A stretch of DNA of 60,466 bases from NCBI GenBank assembly GCA_014379585.1, contig JACMLN010000165.1:1-60466 (forward strand), in the 5' to 3' direction. A program made the translations under genes and the position numbers. The notes beneath the pieces were generated by a model that did no database searches, had not been told where the DNA came from, and worked only from the letters and a program-made list of their open reading frames with translations. Source of the stretch: Gloeobacterales cyanobacterium ES-bin-313. GTDB taxonomy: Bacteria > Cyanobacteriota > Cyanobacteriia > Gloeobacterales > Gloeobacteraceae. Positions 18,076 to 26,626 of this stretch are shown here, in pieces. How positions within the stretch are numbered: position 1 is the first letter of the stretch; the number at the start of each line of letters is the position of its first letter.

Positions 18076-19266
18076 ATGGCTACAACCCCTTCTGCGATGA
18101 ATAAAGATCTGCCATTGCCAGAGGATGCCTCTCCCCTGCTCACGTCGATTATTCCAAATCTGCACGGGGGGCGAGGTCATGTCTATGGGTACCATTGTGC
18201 AGTTGCAGAGGCCGCGAAGCATTTGGGCTGGAAGCATATTGCTCTTGTCACCCCTGATCCCGCCTTCACAAACTTGCCAGAAAGCTGGCGGATCTGCCTC
18301 GATCAAGGCAACACGGATCTAAAAATTAATCCCTTTCGCAAACTCAAAGGTGCTTATCGCTGGTTTACAACGCTAGATCGCGCATTACGAGAAATTCCGA
18401 CACACAAGCAACCAACAGTAATCCTTTTTGAAGGATTTGGCTCTCTTCAACTGGGTGGACTAGCAGCTACCTTGTTGTTGAATAGACCTGCTAATACGCA
18501 TGTTTGGCTTCTTTACTATACCGACGTTCATCGCAGTCGAATTTCTAATATTTATCTCCTTCTCAATAAGCTGATTAAAAATATTCTGCGAGAAGGTCAT
18601 TTTCAATTGCTTACAGACAGTGAGTTACTAGCAGAATCTTTTGCAGACTATTTTGGAGAGCCAGTGACCCATGTGCCAATGCTGCCGGGAAGTTCGCCCG
18701 CAATTCTCGATCTACCACCCACAAAAACAGACATTCTTTGTTGGTGGCCGGGAGAACCACGTTGGGAAAAAGGTCTGGCGGTCATGCAGCACCTCTCTAC
18801 CCTGCCAAGTCAAGCCTTAGTGCTCCTTGCTGCCGAAGATTCAAACTTGACATCGACTCCTGGTGGCTCGCGCATTCAACTTTTACCCATGCATTTATCG
18901 GAGGAAGAGTACCTTCACTGGCTAGCCGCTAGCGACTTAATCTTGTTGCCCTACGACCAGAATACTTACCAGGAGCGCACCTCCGGCATTTTCTTGGAAA
19001 CTATCCTAGCAGGCAAGATTCCAGTAGTCAGTCAAGGTACCTGGATGGCGTGGCAATTAAGCCAGCATCAGCTATCAGAACTGGTGGTGGACTGGTACAG
19101 AAATGATCTCATCGAGCATCTTAGTTTCTGTGCCCGCGATCCCAACCTGGCAGAAAAGATCAAAAAAATGCAAAGGCACTTTCAGCGTATCCATACTGTG
19201 GACGGGTACGCTGCGGCGATCAAAGCCCTCTTTGCCAGATCCCAAAATCGCAATACGCATCATTAG
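18076..19266 (+). CDS. GT-B type glycosyltransferase
   Basis: A 396-residue protein that reads as a GT4-like glycosyltransferase. An N-terminal Rossmann-like domain contains IIPNLHGGRGHVYGYH, the glycine-rich acceptor loop. The C-terminal domain has WWPGEPRWEKGLAVM and then ASDLILLPYDQNTYQERTSG, the acidic segment that usually holds the donor sugar. It has no signal peptide. It follows the export genes on the same strand with a 60-base gap and probably helps build the exported chain. Specificity is not visible. Confidence 0.8.
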   Translation: MATTPSAMNKDLPLPEDASPLLTSIIPNLHGGRGHVYGYHCAVAEAAKHLGWKHIALVTPDPAFTNLPESWRICLDQGNTDLKINPFRKLKGAYRWFTTLDRALREIPTHKQPTVILFEGFGSLQLGGLAATLLLNRPANTHVWLLYYTDVHRSRISNIYLLLNKLIKNILREGHFQLLTDSELLAESFADYFGEPVTHVPMLPGSSPAILDLPPTKTDILCWWPGEPRWEKGLAVMQHLSTLPSQALVLLAAEDSNLTSTPGGSRIQLLPMHLSEEEYLHWLAASDLILLPYDQNTYQERTSGIFLETILAGKIPVVSQGTWMAWQLSQHQLSELVVDWYRNDLIEHLSFCARDPNLAEKIKKMQRHFQRIHTVDGYAAAIKALFARSQNRNTHH

Positions 19267-19324
19267 TTCTTCCAATCTATAGGGAAGGCTAAAGTAGGGA
19301 GATTGGTTCGTATCAAGAGGTTGG

Positions 19325-19873
19325 ATGATGCTGAGTGAAACAGCCAAAGCATTGATTCCCAAGGCGCGGATCTTTGGTTTCACAGCAGAAATTTCGAATA
19401 GCGTTCTGCACACTGCTGACGACGAAGGGCGGTACTTGACTGATAGTGAACTTGATACCCTCGTTGCCATGCAACCGAATACACCCGTTTCCGCTGTGCG
19501 TTTCCTCCGAGACCACGCCTTAGAGATCGCCGCTGAGTCCCACGCGCAACTTATTGCGGAGCAGCCTGAACTCACCCAACCAGGCGGTGGTCTGTATCCA
19601 CCACTTCGCGCTGAAGCCTGTTTGCGAGATCTTTGGCACTTTTTGCGCTGCACAACCTACGGGATCGCCAGCCAAAATCCTGAATTTACTAGTCCTGAGG
19701 GATTGCACTATATGCAACTGCTCTACCAAGAGTTGCAGGTTCCTTTGCCCGCTATGGTCCGTGGGCTTGAAGGCAACAAGACAGCGAGTCTCAAGCGTTT
19801 GAGCTTGATCGATCAAGAAACCTTCGCACCCTACTTTGAGCACCTGATCGAGAAATTCAAAGCTTTCCATTGA
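19325..19873 (+). CDS. phycobilisome-family (phycobiliprotein-like) protein
   Basis: A 182-residue protein of the phycobilisome globin-like family. Recognisable parts are LIPKARIFGFTAEIS and ADDEGRYLTDSELDTL, a version of the helical start of this family, and then RAEACLRDLWHFLR (residues 95-108), which matches the bilin-attachment segment of allophycocyanin and phycocyanin alpha/beta subunits with Cys99 in the chromophore position and an Arg-Asp pair after it. The end, VPLPAMVRGLEGNKTASLKRL, also follows the family. It is about 20 residues longer than core subunits, and the insertion around QPGGGLYPP is unusual. It is probably not a structural antenna subunit; a paralogue with a photoprotective, assembly or sensing role is possible. 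AAGAGG lies before the ATG pair at 19325/19328. Confidence 0.8.
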   Translation: MMLSETAKALIPKARIFGFTAEISNSVLHTADDEGRYLTDSELDTLVAMQPNTPVSAVRFLRDHALEIAAESHAQLIAEQPELTQPGGGLYPPLRAEACLRDLWHFLRCTTYGIASQNPEFTSPEGLHYMQLLYQELQVPLPAMVRGLEGNKTASLKRLSLIDQETFAPYFEHLIEKFKAFH

Positions 19874-20067
19874 GTTGGCTTCATTTTTTACACCTGACAT
19901 CTTTCCTAGGAGAGAATATTTCTATCTGTAAGGATGACCTTTGACACCTTACTACCTCAACAATATGCATGCATGAGATCAATACTTTCAGGAGATGTGT
20001 GGATTTAAATAAGTGAGTACTATGCATATAGATTCAAACAGGTCATTCTCGCAAAGGAGAAAGTACC

Positions 20068-20571
20068 ATGCAAACGATCAATAAGCCATCAGAAGCAAGC
20101 AAAACGCCGACCCAAAGATTCTTTGATGTTATCGATTTTGGCTCTAAAACCCTTGGCCTTGATGTTCCGCAAATTGTTAAGATTGAAACGCTGCGCGCCA
20201 TGCCAGAAGGCAGCTTCGGTCGCGCTTGGGCAGAATTTCTCGATGACAACCATTTAGATCCACTGACCAATGGACCACGCCGCAAGCAGTTACACGATGG
20301 GGTTCATGTCTTGACTGGCTATGGGAGTGATTTAGTCGGTGAAGCCCAAGTGCAGGCTTTTATGATCGGTGCAAAATGGGAACCCGCCAACGCAGCGGTT
20401 CTGCTTACAATCCTGCGGGGTGCACGCCGACATGGTGTAACGATTGCTTGGGAGACGTTAATCGAAGCGTACCAACGTGGTCGACGTGCCCTATTCGAAC
20501 CCGATCGCTGGCCCGCCGAAAAGCTTTGGGATCTGCCGCTCTCCTGTGTACGCACTTGCATGAATCTTTAG
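20068..20571 (+). CDS. Coq4-like protein
   Basis: A 167-residue homologue of Coq4. The diagnostic metal motif HDxxHx11E is intact (HDGVHVLTGYGSDLVGE, about residues 76-92), with an N-terminal helical MPEGSFGRAWAEFLDDNHLD and a C-terminal helix pair. In eukaryotes Coq4 is needed for coenzyme Q synthesis and has recently been linked to ring decarboxylation/hydroxylation steps. Cyanobacteria make plastoquinone and do not make ubiquinone, so this copy may act on another quinone or prenylated compound; that is inference. A strong AAAGGAG precedes the ATG. The roughly 190 bases upstream hold no gene I can see. Confidence 0.82.
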   Translation: MQTINKPSEASKTPTQRFFDVIDFGSKTLGLDVPQIVKIETLRAMPEGSFGRAWAEFLDDNHLDPLTNGPRRKQLHDGVHVLTGYGSDLVGEAQVQAFMIGAKWEPANAAVLLTILRGARRHGVTIAWETLIEAYQRGRRALFEPDRWPAEKLWDLPLSCVRTCMNL

Positions 20572-20723
20572 TACAGGCACGGTTCAAAACTGGCTGAATG
20601 GGCTGAGGATCTGTGCTGGGTATCACGAGAAGACAACTCTCCAAAATATTTCCTGAACTGATGGGTGGCAGTCTTGGCACGAAACTTGTGCAAGGATGAA
20701 GCAAGTAGATAGGGATTACGCAG

Positions 20724-21596
20724 ATGAGTTCACCAGCATTTACCCTGATCGAACCCCATGAGCGGGATCTAGGCAGCTTCACAGTCCGTCGCCTGCTTCC
20801 CAGCGCGCAGCGCCAAGCAGTTGGCCCATTTATTTTTTTCGATGAACTTGCTCCCTCGACTTTCCCCCCCGGTCAGGGCATGGATGTGCGACCCCATCCC
20901 CACATTGGCCTCGCCACTGTCACCTATCTGTTTGAAGGGGAAATCTATCACCGCGATAGTCTGGGCTACGTGCAACCGATCCATCCCGGTGATGTCAACT
21001 GGATGACTGCAGGCAAAGGCATTGTCCATTCCGAGCGCACTGGTACCGCAGCCCGTGCTTCTGGCATCACCATGCATGGCATTCAGTCCTGGGTCGCGCT
21101 TCCCCAGGCTTATGAAGAAGTGGAACCCAGCTTTCACCACCATGCCGCCAGCACATTGCCGATTCTAGAGAAGCCAGGAATTACGCTTCGGGTAATCGCT
21201 GGTAGCGCCTACGGCCTCACTTCTCCTGTGCGAACTTACTCTCCCTTGTTTTACGTCGCAGTAGAAATGCGTGCGGGTAGCGAACTTGCCTTACCTGAAG
21301 ACTACCCAGAACGCGCAGTCTATCTTGTCGAGGGTCAACTGACTGTCGGTTCCGAAGTGCTTACTTCTGGCAAATTAGCGATCTGGCTCGGAACAGATCC
21401 AGTTATCCTTCATGCTCAATCCGATGCTCGTGTCATGTTGCTCGGCGGCGAACCCCTCGATGGCCAACGCTATCTCTGGTGGAACTTTGTCTCAAGTTCC
21501 GAGGCACGCATCGAACAAGCCAAACAGACTTGGCTCAACCATCAATTTCCAAAAGTTCCAGGGGAAACAGAGTTTATTCCACTGCCCCAGTCGTAG
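20724..21596 (+). CDS. pirin family protein
   Basis: A 290-residue bicupin of the pirin family. The metal-binding N-domain is clear: GPFIFFDELAP, VRPHPHIGLATVTYLFEGE with the two metal histidines, and TAGKGIVHSERT with the third His and the Glu ligand. The C-domain carries the pirin-type FYVAVEMRAGSELALPE. Bacterial pirins include quercetin 2,3-dioxygenases and modulators of metabolic enzymes; the role here cannot be fixed. It is monocistronic, followed by overlapping inverted repeats that probably end transcription before the convergent hipA gene. Confidence 0.9.
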   Translation: MSSPAFTLIEPHERDLGSFTVRRLLPSAQRQAVGPFIFFDELAPSTFPPGQGMDVRPHPHIGLATVTYLFEGEIYHRDSLGYVQPIHPGDVNWMTAGKGIVHSERTGTAARASGITMHGIQSWVALPQAYEEVEPSFHHHAASTLPILEKPGITLRVIAGSAYGLTSPVRTYSPLFYVAVEMRAGSELALPEDYPERAVYLVEGQLTVGSEVLTSGKLAIWLGTDPVILHAQSDARVMLLGGEPLDGQRYLWWNFVSSSEARIEQAKQTWLNHQFPKVPGETEFIPLPQS

Positions 21597-21602
21597 TTTT
21601 CA

Positions 21603-21634
21603 CAACAAATTTGTTGCCAACAGAATTGTTGGCA
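21603..21634. terminator. overlapping inverted repeats between convergent genes
   Basis: CAACAAATTTGTTG (21603-21616) is a perfect palindrome. It overlaps a second hairpin with arms TGCCAACA and TGTTGGCA (21615-21634, 4-base loop). The two cannot fold at once. They lie in the short gap between the pirin stop and the hipA stop, so a bidirectional termination role is likely, although there is no long T-run. Confidence 0.5.
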
Positions 21635-21640
21635 GCATGG

Positions 21641-22870
21641 CTAACGAGAAGTTAGAATTTTTTGGATGCGCTTGATCGTGGTGGATCGCACCCCTGCATC
21701 AGCCGCAAAACTCCGCCACTGGCTGGTCGCAGATCTGGTAACGGAAATAATGTTGAGTGCGGTCTGCCGCTGGATGCCCACTTTACTGGCTAATTGGAGG
21801 AGATGATCTTGATTGGGAGAGCGACCTTCCCCAGATACCAACATGCTGTGTTCGCCACCGGGGCCACTCGAAAAAGTGAGGTCATAGGCGGGAGAGACCT
21901 GCCAGGTTCCAGAGCGATCCATTACATAAGAAAAGTTTTTGCTGTGGTCGTCGCGGTTATGCGCAAGAACGTTGAAGACGGCTATCCGATACATCCTCTC
22001 GACTTGTTGGATGTCCTTGGTCAAAATCATGGTTGCCTTGAGCAAGTTGTCGTAGTCCAAAGAAGAGAAACGATGATCTGCATGGAGCAGCCCCGATGCT
22101 GTATGCATATGTACTGACCCTGATGCTGTCCGATCAAATCGGCGCACACCAAAATAGCCTGGGCCAGTTCGCGAAGGGAAAAGATAGGTCTCTGGCACCT
22201 CTAGCACTGCGGTTCTGGCCATCACACTGTAGGCGTACTCGACCGCGCCACTATCAGGCGCATCTATGCCTGCGCGAAACTTGATCAACCAGGGTGTGTA
22301 ATCCTGAGGGGCTGTTTTTCTCTGAACTACCAGCGTTTTGTCTGGGGAGACATAGGCCAGGATTTTGGGACGTGCTCCCCCCGAAGAGCCGGATAGTTGT
22401 ATGAGCTGCTCTAGCAAATCACTGGGAGTGCCAGCAAGTTCCTGCTCTGCGGCTGTCGCCAATCGGTCAAGTTCTAAGGTTTCTTGGATTTCCGGTTGCT
22501 GCGATTTGGTCTCTGGTTCGTAGCGCAGTGCGCCCATGGCCTGAGAGCCAATCAAGGCTAGGCGATCTAGAGGTGTGAGTGTGCCAGGTTCAGCGCCCTG
22601 TCGTAGAAGTTGGCGATCAAGCAAGAGTCTTCCCCAGCCATCGGGAAGACTATCGTTGAAAACGCCAAACAGGCCATCAAACACCATCTCTTTGGGGACC
22701 TGGACTCCCGATTTAAGTGGCAGTTTGAAAGGTGAAATCGGTAAGCCGACACTCAGAAATTCGCTGTCGTACTCAAAGAAGATCCGTCGATTTTGTGCTG
22801 CGAGCTTCCCTACAGACAGAACATCGTTACCACCAAGATCGAGGCTCACATTTAAAGAGGTGACGGTCAT
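21641..22870 (-). CDS. hipA: HipA-type serine/threonine kinase toxin
   Basis: The toxin of a type II HipBA module; HipA kinases phosphorylate tRNA synthetases such as GltX and induce growth arrest. The 409-residue protein has the N-terminal HipA subdomain (KSGVQVPKEMVFDGLFGVFNDSLPDGWG is spread over about residues 52-80), the glycine-rich loop SGSSGGARPK (about 162-171), the catalytic loop HNRDDHSKN (about 303-311) and the metal-binding PAYDLTFS. All key residues look intact, so activity is expected. The start overlaps the last bases of the antitoxin gene by 4 bases (ATGA). Confidence 0.92.
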   Translation of the reverse strand: MTVTSLNVSLDLGGNDVLSVGKLAAQNRRIFFEYDSEFLSVGLPISPFKLPLKSGVQVPKEMVFDGLFGVFNDSLPDGWGRLLLDRQLLRQGAEPGTLTPLDRLALIGSQAMGALRYEPETKSQQPEIQETLELDRLATAAEQELAGTPSDLLEQLIQLSGSSGGARPKILAYVSPDKTLVVQRKTAPQDYTPWLIKFRAGIDAPDSGAVEYAYSVMARTAVLEVPETYLFPSRTGPGYFGVRRFDRTASGSVHMHTASGLLHADHRFSSLDYDNLLKATMILTKDIQQVERMYRIAVFNVLAHNRDDHSKNFSYVMDRSGTWQVSPAYDLTFSSGPGGEHSMLVSGEGRSPNQDHLLQLASKVGIQRQTALNIISVTRSATSQWRSFAADAGVRSTTIKRIQKILTSR

Positions 22871-23175
22871 TTCCGCCGTCCACGTTGGCGTTTTGGAGTT
22901 TGCTTGAGAAGCAAATCTAGGGTTGCTGGTAGCGCCTCTCCCTGGGTAAACAGGGTCTTAAATGGGTCAAGGGCATCCAAAACGAGCGCCAGTTGCAGCA
23001 AACTGGCCAAAGAAATCTGCCCAGTTCGTTCAAAGCGTTTGATAGAACTAAGGCTTACCCCAGAACGCCTTGCTAATTCCTCTTGGGTCATGGCGAGGGC
23101 GAGACGAGACTCCTTGGCCTGAACCGCGATCTTTTGGGCAATTTCTTGAGGAGTATCTAAGCTAAGAGCTAGCAT
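22867..23175 (-). CDS. hipB: HipB-type Xre antitoxin
   Basis: A 102-residue antitoxin with an Xre helix-turn-helix at about residues 23-75 (ALAMTQEELARRSGVSLSSI, then KRFERTGQISLASLLQLALV). The basic C-tail LLKQTPKRQRGRRK probably contacts the toxin or DNA. The gene is first in the operon and overlaps hipA. The 100 bases upstream contain a TTAAC direct repeat (about 23179-23190) and two AGCTAT copies, any of which might be the autoregulatory operator; this is weak evidence. Confidence 0.88.
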   Translation of the reverse strand: MLALSLDTPQEIAQKIAVQAKESRLALAMTQEELARRSGVSLSSIKRFERTGQISLASLLQLALVLDALDPFKTLFTQGEALPATLDLLLKQTPKRQRGRRK

Positions 23176-23284
23176 ATTAACTTTTAACAGGCTTTATTCA
23201 TCCTAGCAGCTATCTAATGAGCTATTAATCTGGTAGATGATTGGCTTGCCTCTTAGGGGAAAGAGGCAGATTCAGAACCCGCAT

Positions 23285-24250
23285 TTACCAACCCAAAACG
23301 TAGGCAAAGATCAGTGGGGCAACGATGGTTGCATCAGATTCGATGACGAACTTGGGCGTTTTTGCATCGAGTTTTCCCCAGGTGATCTTCTCGTTGGGAA
23401 CAGCGCCGGAGTAGGAGCCGTAGCTCGTGGTGGAATCTGAGATCTGGCAGAAGTAGCCCCAGGTGGAGACATCTTTGAGCAGATCTTGGTTAAGCATGGG
23501 CACAACGCAGATCGGGAAGTCCCCGGCAATGCCACCGCCAATTTGGAAAAAGCCAATACTGTGTTTGCGGCTGGTGGTTTCGTACCATTCAGCCAGAGCG
23601 ATCATGTACTCGACACCACGACGCAGGGCGTGGAGTTGAATTTTGCCTTCGATGCAGCGGGCTGTGAAGATATTGCCGAGGGTGGAGTCTTCCCAGCCGG
23701 GTACGAAGATCGGTAGGTTCTTTTCGGCAGCGGCGAGGAGCCAACTGTCTGCTGGTGGGATCTGATAGCTCTCTTTGAGGCGGCCATCCAGTAAAATGCG
23801 GTACAAATATTCGTGGGGGAAGTAGGCTTGGCCTTCTTCGGAGGCAGATAGCCATTCTTCAAAGACAACCCGCTCGATGCGGCGAATTGCTTCTTCTTCG
23901 GGAATGCAGGTATCCGTGACTCGGTTGAGATGCTTGGAGAGCAGTTCTTCTTCTTGGGCGGCGCTCAACTCGCGGTACTGGGGAATGCGCTTGTAGTAGT
24001 CGTGGGCGACGAGGTTGAAGACATCCTCTTCGAGGTTGGCACCAGTGCAGGTAATTGCATGGACTTTATCTTGACGGATCATCTCAGCCAGAGAAAGTCC
24101 GAGTTCGGCAGTACTCATCGCCCCAGCCAGCGTGACGAACATCTTGCCACCGTTTTCGAGGTGGGCACAGTAGGCTTTGGCTGCATCGACCAAGCTGGCC
24201 GCGTTGAAGTGCCGATAGTGCCGTTCAATAAATTGTGAAATGGTTGTCAT
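23285..24250 (-). CDS. deoxyhypusine synthase family protein
   Basis: A 321-residue NAD-dependent enzyme of the deoxyhypusine synthase family. Characteristic parts are MFVTLAGAMSTAELGLSLAE and ITCTGANLEEDVFN near the N-terminus, FVPGWEDSTLGNIFTA in the middle, GGGIAGDFPICVVPM, and a C-terminal ITWGKLDAKTPKFVIESDAT segment whose Lys corresponds to the catalytic lysine that carries the butylimine. Bacteria have no eIF5A, and bacterial relatives can make homospermidine from spermidine or putrescine, so a polyamine role is the best guess. It is monocistronic, divergent from the cobalamin riboswitch. Confidence 0.9.
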   Translation of the reverse strand: MTTISQFIERHYRHFNAASLVDAAKAYCAHLENGGKMFVTLAGAMSTAELGLSLAEMIRQDKVHAITCTGANLEEDVFNLVAHDYYKRIPQYRELSAAQEEELLSKHLNRVTDTCIPEEEAIRRIERVVFEEWLSASEEGQAYFPHEYLYRILLDGRLKESYQIPPADSWLLAAAEKNLPIFVPGWEDSTLGNIFTARCIEGKIQLHALRRGVEYMIALAEWYETTSRKHSIGFFQIGGGIAGDFPICVVPMLNQDLLKDVSTWGYFCQISDSTTSYGSYSGAVPNEKITWGKLDAKTPKFVIESDATIVAPLIFAYVLGW

Positions 24251-24320
24251 CGATTTTTTGCTAAGTCGCCTTGCCTATTGTGGCAGGAATAATCCGTGTA
24301 TGATGAGCGAGCCAACCAAA

Positions 24321-24454
24321 TAGCTCAGGGTGTCCGGGGGAGCAGCCCGGACGTAATGGGGAAAGCGTGGTGCGAATCCACCGCTGTGCCGCAACTGTGA
24401 TGGTTTTTCGTCAAACAAAAAACCTTAGTCAGGACGCCCACCCGTAAAGAGCTA
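24321..24454 (+). promoter_or_regulatory. cobalamin (B12) riboswitch
   Basis: The core of the class is easy to read: GGGGAAAGCGTGGTGCGAAT, then CCACCGCTGTGCCGCAACTG, then AGTCAGGACGCCCACC (the B12 box, 24427-24442). The outer stem P1 pairs TAGCTC at 24321 with GAGCTA ending at 24454. About 37 bases follow before the ATG of the receptor gene. There CCTGCGTCGCACAGG can fold and lies just before the AGGAAAGG ribosome-binding site, which suggests control of translation. Cobalamin binding should turn the downstream gene off. Confidence 0.93.
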
Positions 24455-24491
24455 CTGCACACCACCTGCGTCGCACAGGAAAGGAAAGCTC

Positions 24492-26489
24492 ATGTCGCAT
24501 CTTTTTGCGTCGTCCCGTCTAGGGGCGGCCTGTATTGTTCTTTTGTCGATCAGTTCGCCTGCATGGGCAGAGGAACCACCGACCACCCAGTTGCCTGCTT
24601 TTTTAGAACAGCAACTCAGTCAGCCTGTCTTTACTCCCTTTCGTCAAGAAGCACCGCTGCGGGATGCTTCGCGGCCTGTCTATGTGATCACCCGTGGACA
24701 GATCGAAGCCCAAGGGGCACGAACGGTGCAAGAAAGTCTTAAATATCTACCCGGTATTTTGAGCGATGGGACTGCTGGCACCCAGTTGGGGGCGCAAAGT
24801 GGCCAATTTATCCGGGGTTCAAGCGGTGCCCAAGTCCTGATTTTGCTGGATGGTCGCCCGATTAACGACATCGGTTTTCAGGGTGGTTACGACCTTTCGA
24901 CCCTGACCACCGACAATGTGGAGCGCATCGAAGTCACACCTGGGGGTGGTTCCACCCTTTATGGCGCGGACGCGGTTGGGGGCACGATCAACATTGTTAC
25001 CCTGCCTGCGGGCGAAGCACCTCGAACAAAATTGCAAGGTGCGTTTGGCAGTTTTGGCCTGAATGAGGAGAGCCTCCAAACCAGTGGGCAAGGGGGAAAT
25101 CTTTCCTGGATACTCGGCTATCGGCGTATCCGAAGCCAAAATGACTTTGCCTTCGCCATTCCTGGCACGAGTGCAACGCGGCAGAATGCCGATGCTCTCT
25201 ACAACAACTTAAATGGGAAGTTGGCTCTCAAGCTCAATGACCGCCAAGATCTTCAACTCAATACCTTCTGGAATAACAAAGAGTTGGGGGTGCCGGGAGG
25301 GGTACCAACGGCGGATCCGAATAGCATCGGTGCTTTCAACTCCCTCACCCCCGATACCCGCCAGACCACGGGGGATTTGCTCAATGACCTCAGTTTCAAA
25401 GCCAAGTTGGGGAACGGTGAAGATTCTCTGTTGACCGCGCGCCTCTCTTTGGATGTCTTGAACTACAGCTTTAATGCTCCAGACAGCTTTGGTACCAAAG
25501 ATCTAATTTCCCGTACTTCTTTGGGTGCGCAGGTTCAGCACAACTGGCAGATTACGGATAACCAAAACCTCACCTACGGTATCGACTACCGCCAAGTCAA
25601 AGCGTTGAATCAGACCCTCGACTATTTCAGTGGCTTGACCAATACCAACTACGACCGCAGTGTCAGTCAAACGGCTTTCTTCGTTCAAGATGCGATTGCT
25701 CTGAGCCCTGACTTTCGGCTGAACCTGGGTGTACGCCAGGATTTCAGCAACTTCGGTAGTTCCACCTCGCCAAGTATTGGGGTGAAGTGGGAAGTTTCAG
25801 AGACGACGACACTTCGCGCCAACTATGCCCGCAGTTTTCGTGCCCCTCTCGTTTCGGAACTTTTTTATAAGTTGCGGGGCTTTTTCAATCTCGATGGCAA
25901 TCCCAATCTCAGCCCAGAACGCGGCGATACCTACGACATCGGCATTGACCAGATCCTGGGTGATTTTGGTCTACTGCGGGTGACTGGATTCATCAACAAT
26001 ATCCAGGACAATATCGCCTTTGTCTTTTCCCCAGATTTTACTTCGGGCACCTACACCAATCTTGGCCAAGTCCGTAGCCAAGGGATTGAAGCCGCCCTCA
26101 ACGTCAAACTGGGCAACAATCTTTACTTAACGAGCAACTACACCGCTGTAGATCCGCGCATTCTGGCGAGTACAAATCCAGTGGAAGTGAACAAAGAGAA
26201 AGCCTTCGTCGGGGCAGATAGCTTTAACCTTGGATTGTCCTACGAGAAACCAGGGGGCATTTTTGCTGGATTATTCCTGCGGACGATTGGTAGCACTTTT
26301 GTGAATAATACCAACACAGAAACGCTTCAGGGGTACACAACACTGGATCTTAAATTGAGGGTTCCTGTGACAGCAAATTTGTCGATCAATGCCCAGTTAA
26401 ACAACTTGCTCGATCGCCAATATCAGGTCTATCCAGGCTTTCCGGGGGTTGGAGCAAACTTTAGGGTTGGCCTTAGTTTGACATTCTAA
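24492..26489 (+). CDS. btuB: TonB-dependent outer-membrane receptor, cobalamin-regulated (BtuB-like)
   Basis: A 665-residue outer-membrane transporter with a signal peptide (about residues 1-26), a plug domain (PVYVITRGQIEAQGARTVQE to GADAVGGTINIV, about 54-165) and a 22-strand-type barrel ending in the canonical C-terminal Phe (GLSLTF). Plug motifs LDGRPINDI and VERIEVTPGGGSTLYGADAV are those of BtuB/FepA-type receptors. The riboswitch directly upstream indicates that the cargo is cobalamin or a related corrinoid. No btuCDF, tonB or cob genes are within the window. A terminator follows at 26595. Confidence 0.92.
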   Translation: MSHLFASSRLGAACIVLLSISSPAWAEEPPTTQLPAFLEQQLSQPVFTPFRQEAPLRDASRPVYVITRGQIEAQGARTVQESLKYLPGILSDGTAGTQLGAQSGQFIRGSSGAQVLILLDGRPINDIGFQGGYDLSTLTTDNVERIEVTPGGGSTLYGADAVGGTINIVTLPAGEAPRTKLQGAFGSFGLNEESLQTSGQGGNLSWILGYRRIRSQNDFAFAIPGTSATRQNADALYNNLNGKLALKLNDRQDLQLNTFWNNKELGVPGGVPTADPNSIGAFNSLTPDTRQTTGDLLNDLSFKAKLGNGEDSLLTARLSLDVLNYSFNAPDSFGTKDLISRTSLGAQVQHNWQITDNQNLTYGIDYRQVKALNQTLDYFSGLTNTNYDRSVSQTAFFVQDAIALSPDFRLNLGVRQDFSNFGSSTSPSIGVKWEVSETTTLRANYARSFRAPLVSELFYKLRGFFNLDGNPNLSPERGDTYDIGIDQILGDFGLLRVTGFINNIQDNIAFVFSPDFTSGTYTNLGQVRSQGIEAALNVKLGNNLYLTSNYTAVDPRILASTNPVEVNKEKAFVGADSFNLGLSYEKPGGIFAGLFLRTIGSTFVNNTNTETLQGYTTLDLKLRVPVTANLSINAQLNNLLDRQYQVYPGFPGVGANFRVGLSLTF

Positions 26490-26594
26490 ATTCGGGAAGA
26501 TTGGTGCGCTTTGCCCGCAAATGTTTTGGATCTTTTGGAGAGCGAGAGAAATATGGCGAAAGCGAAAGTTCGCGCTCTCCATAAGATCAATACA

Positions 26595-26626
26595 AACCCA
26601 CTTAACCCCCTTGGTGGGTTGTTTTT
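26595..26626 (+). terminator. terminator of the TonB receptor transcript
   Basis: AACCCAC (26595-26601) pairs with GTGGGTT (26614-26620) across a 12-base loop and is followed by GTTTTT on the plus strand. The hairpin overlaps the stop codon of the convergent glycosyltransferase gene. Confidence 0.75.
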
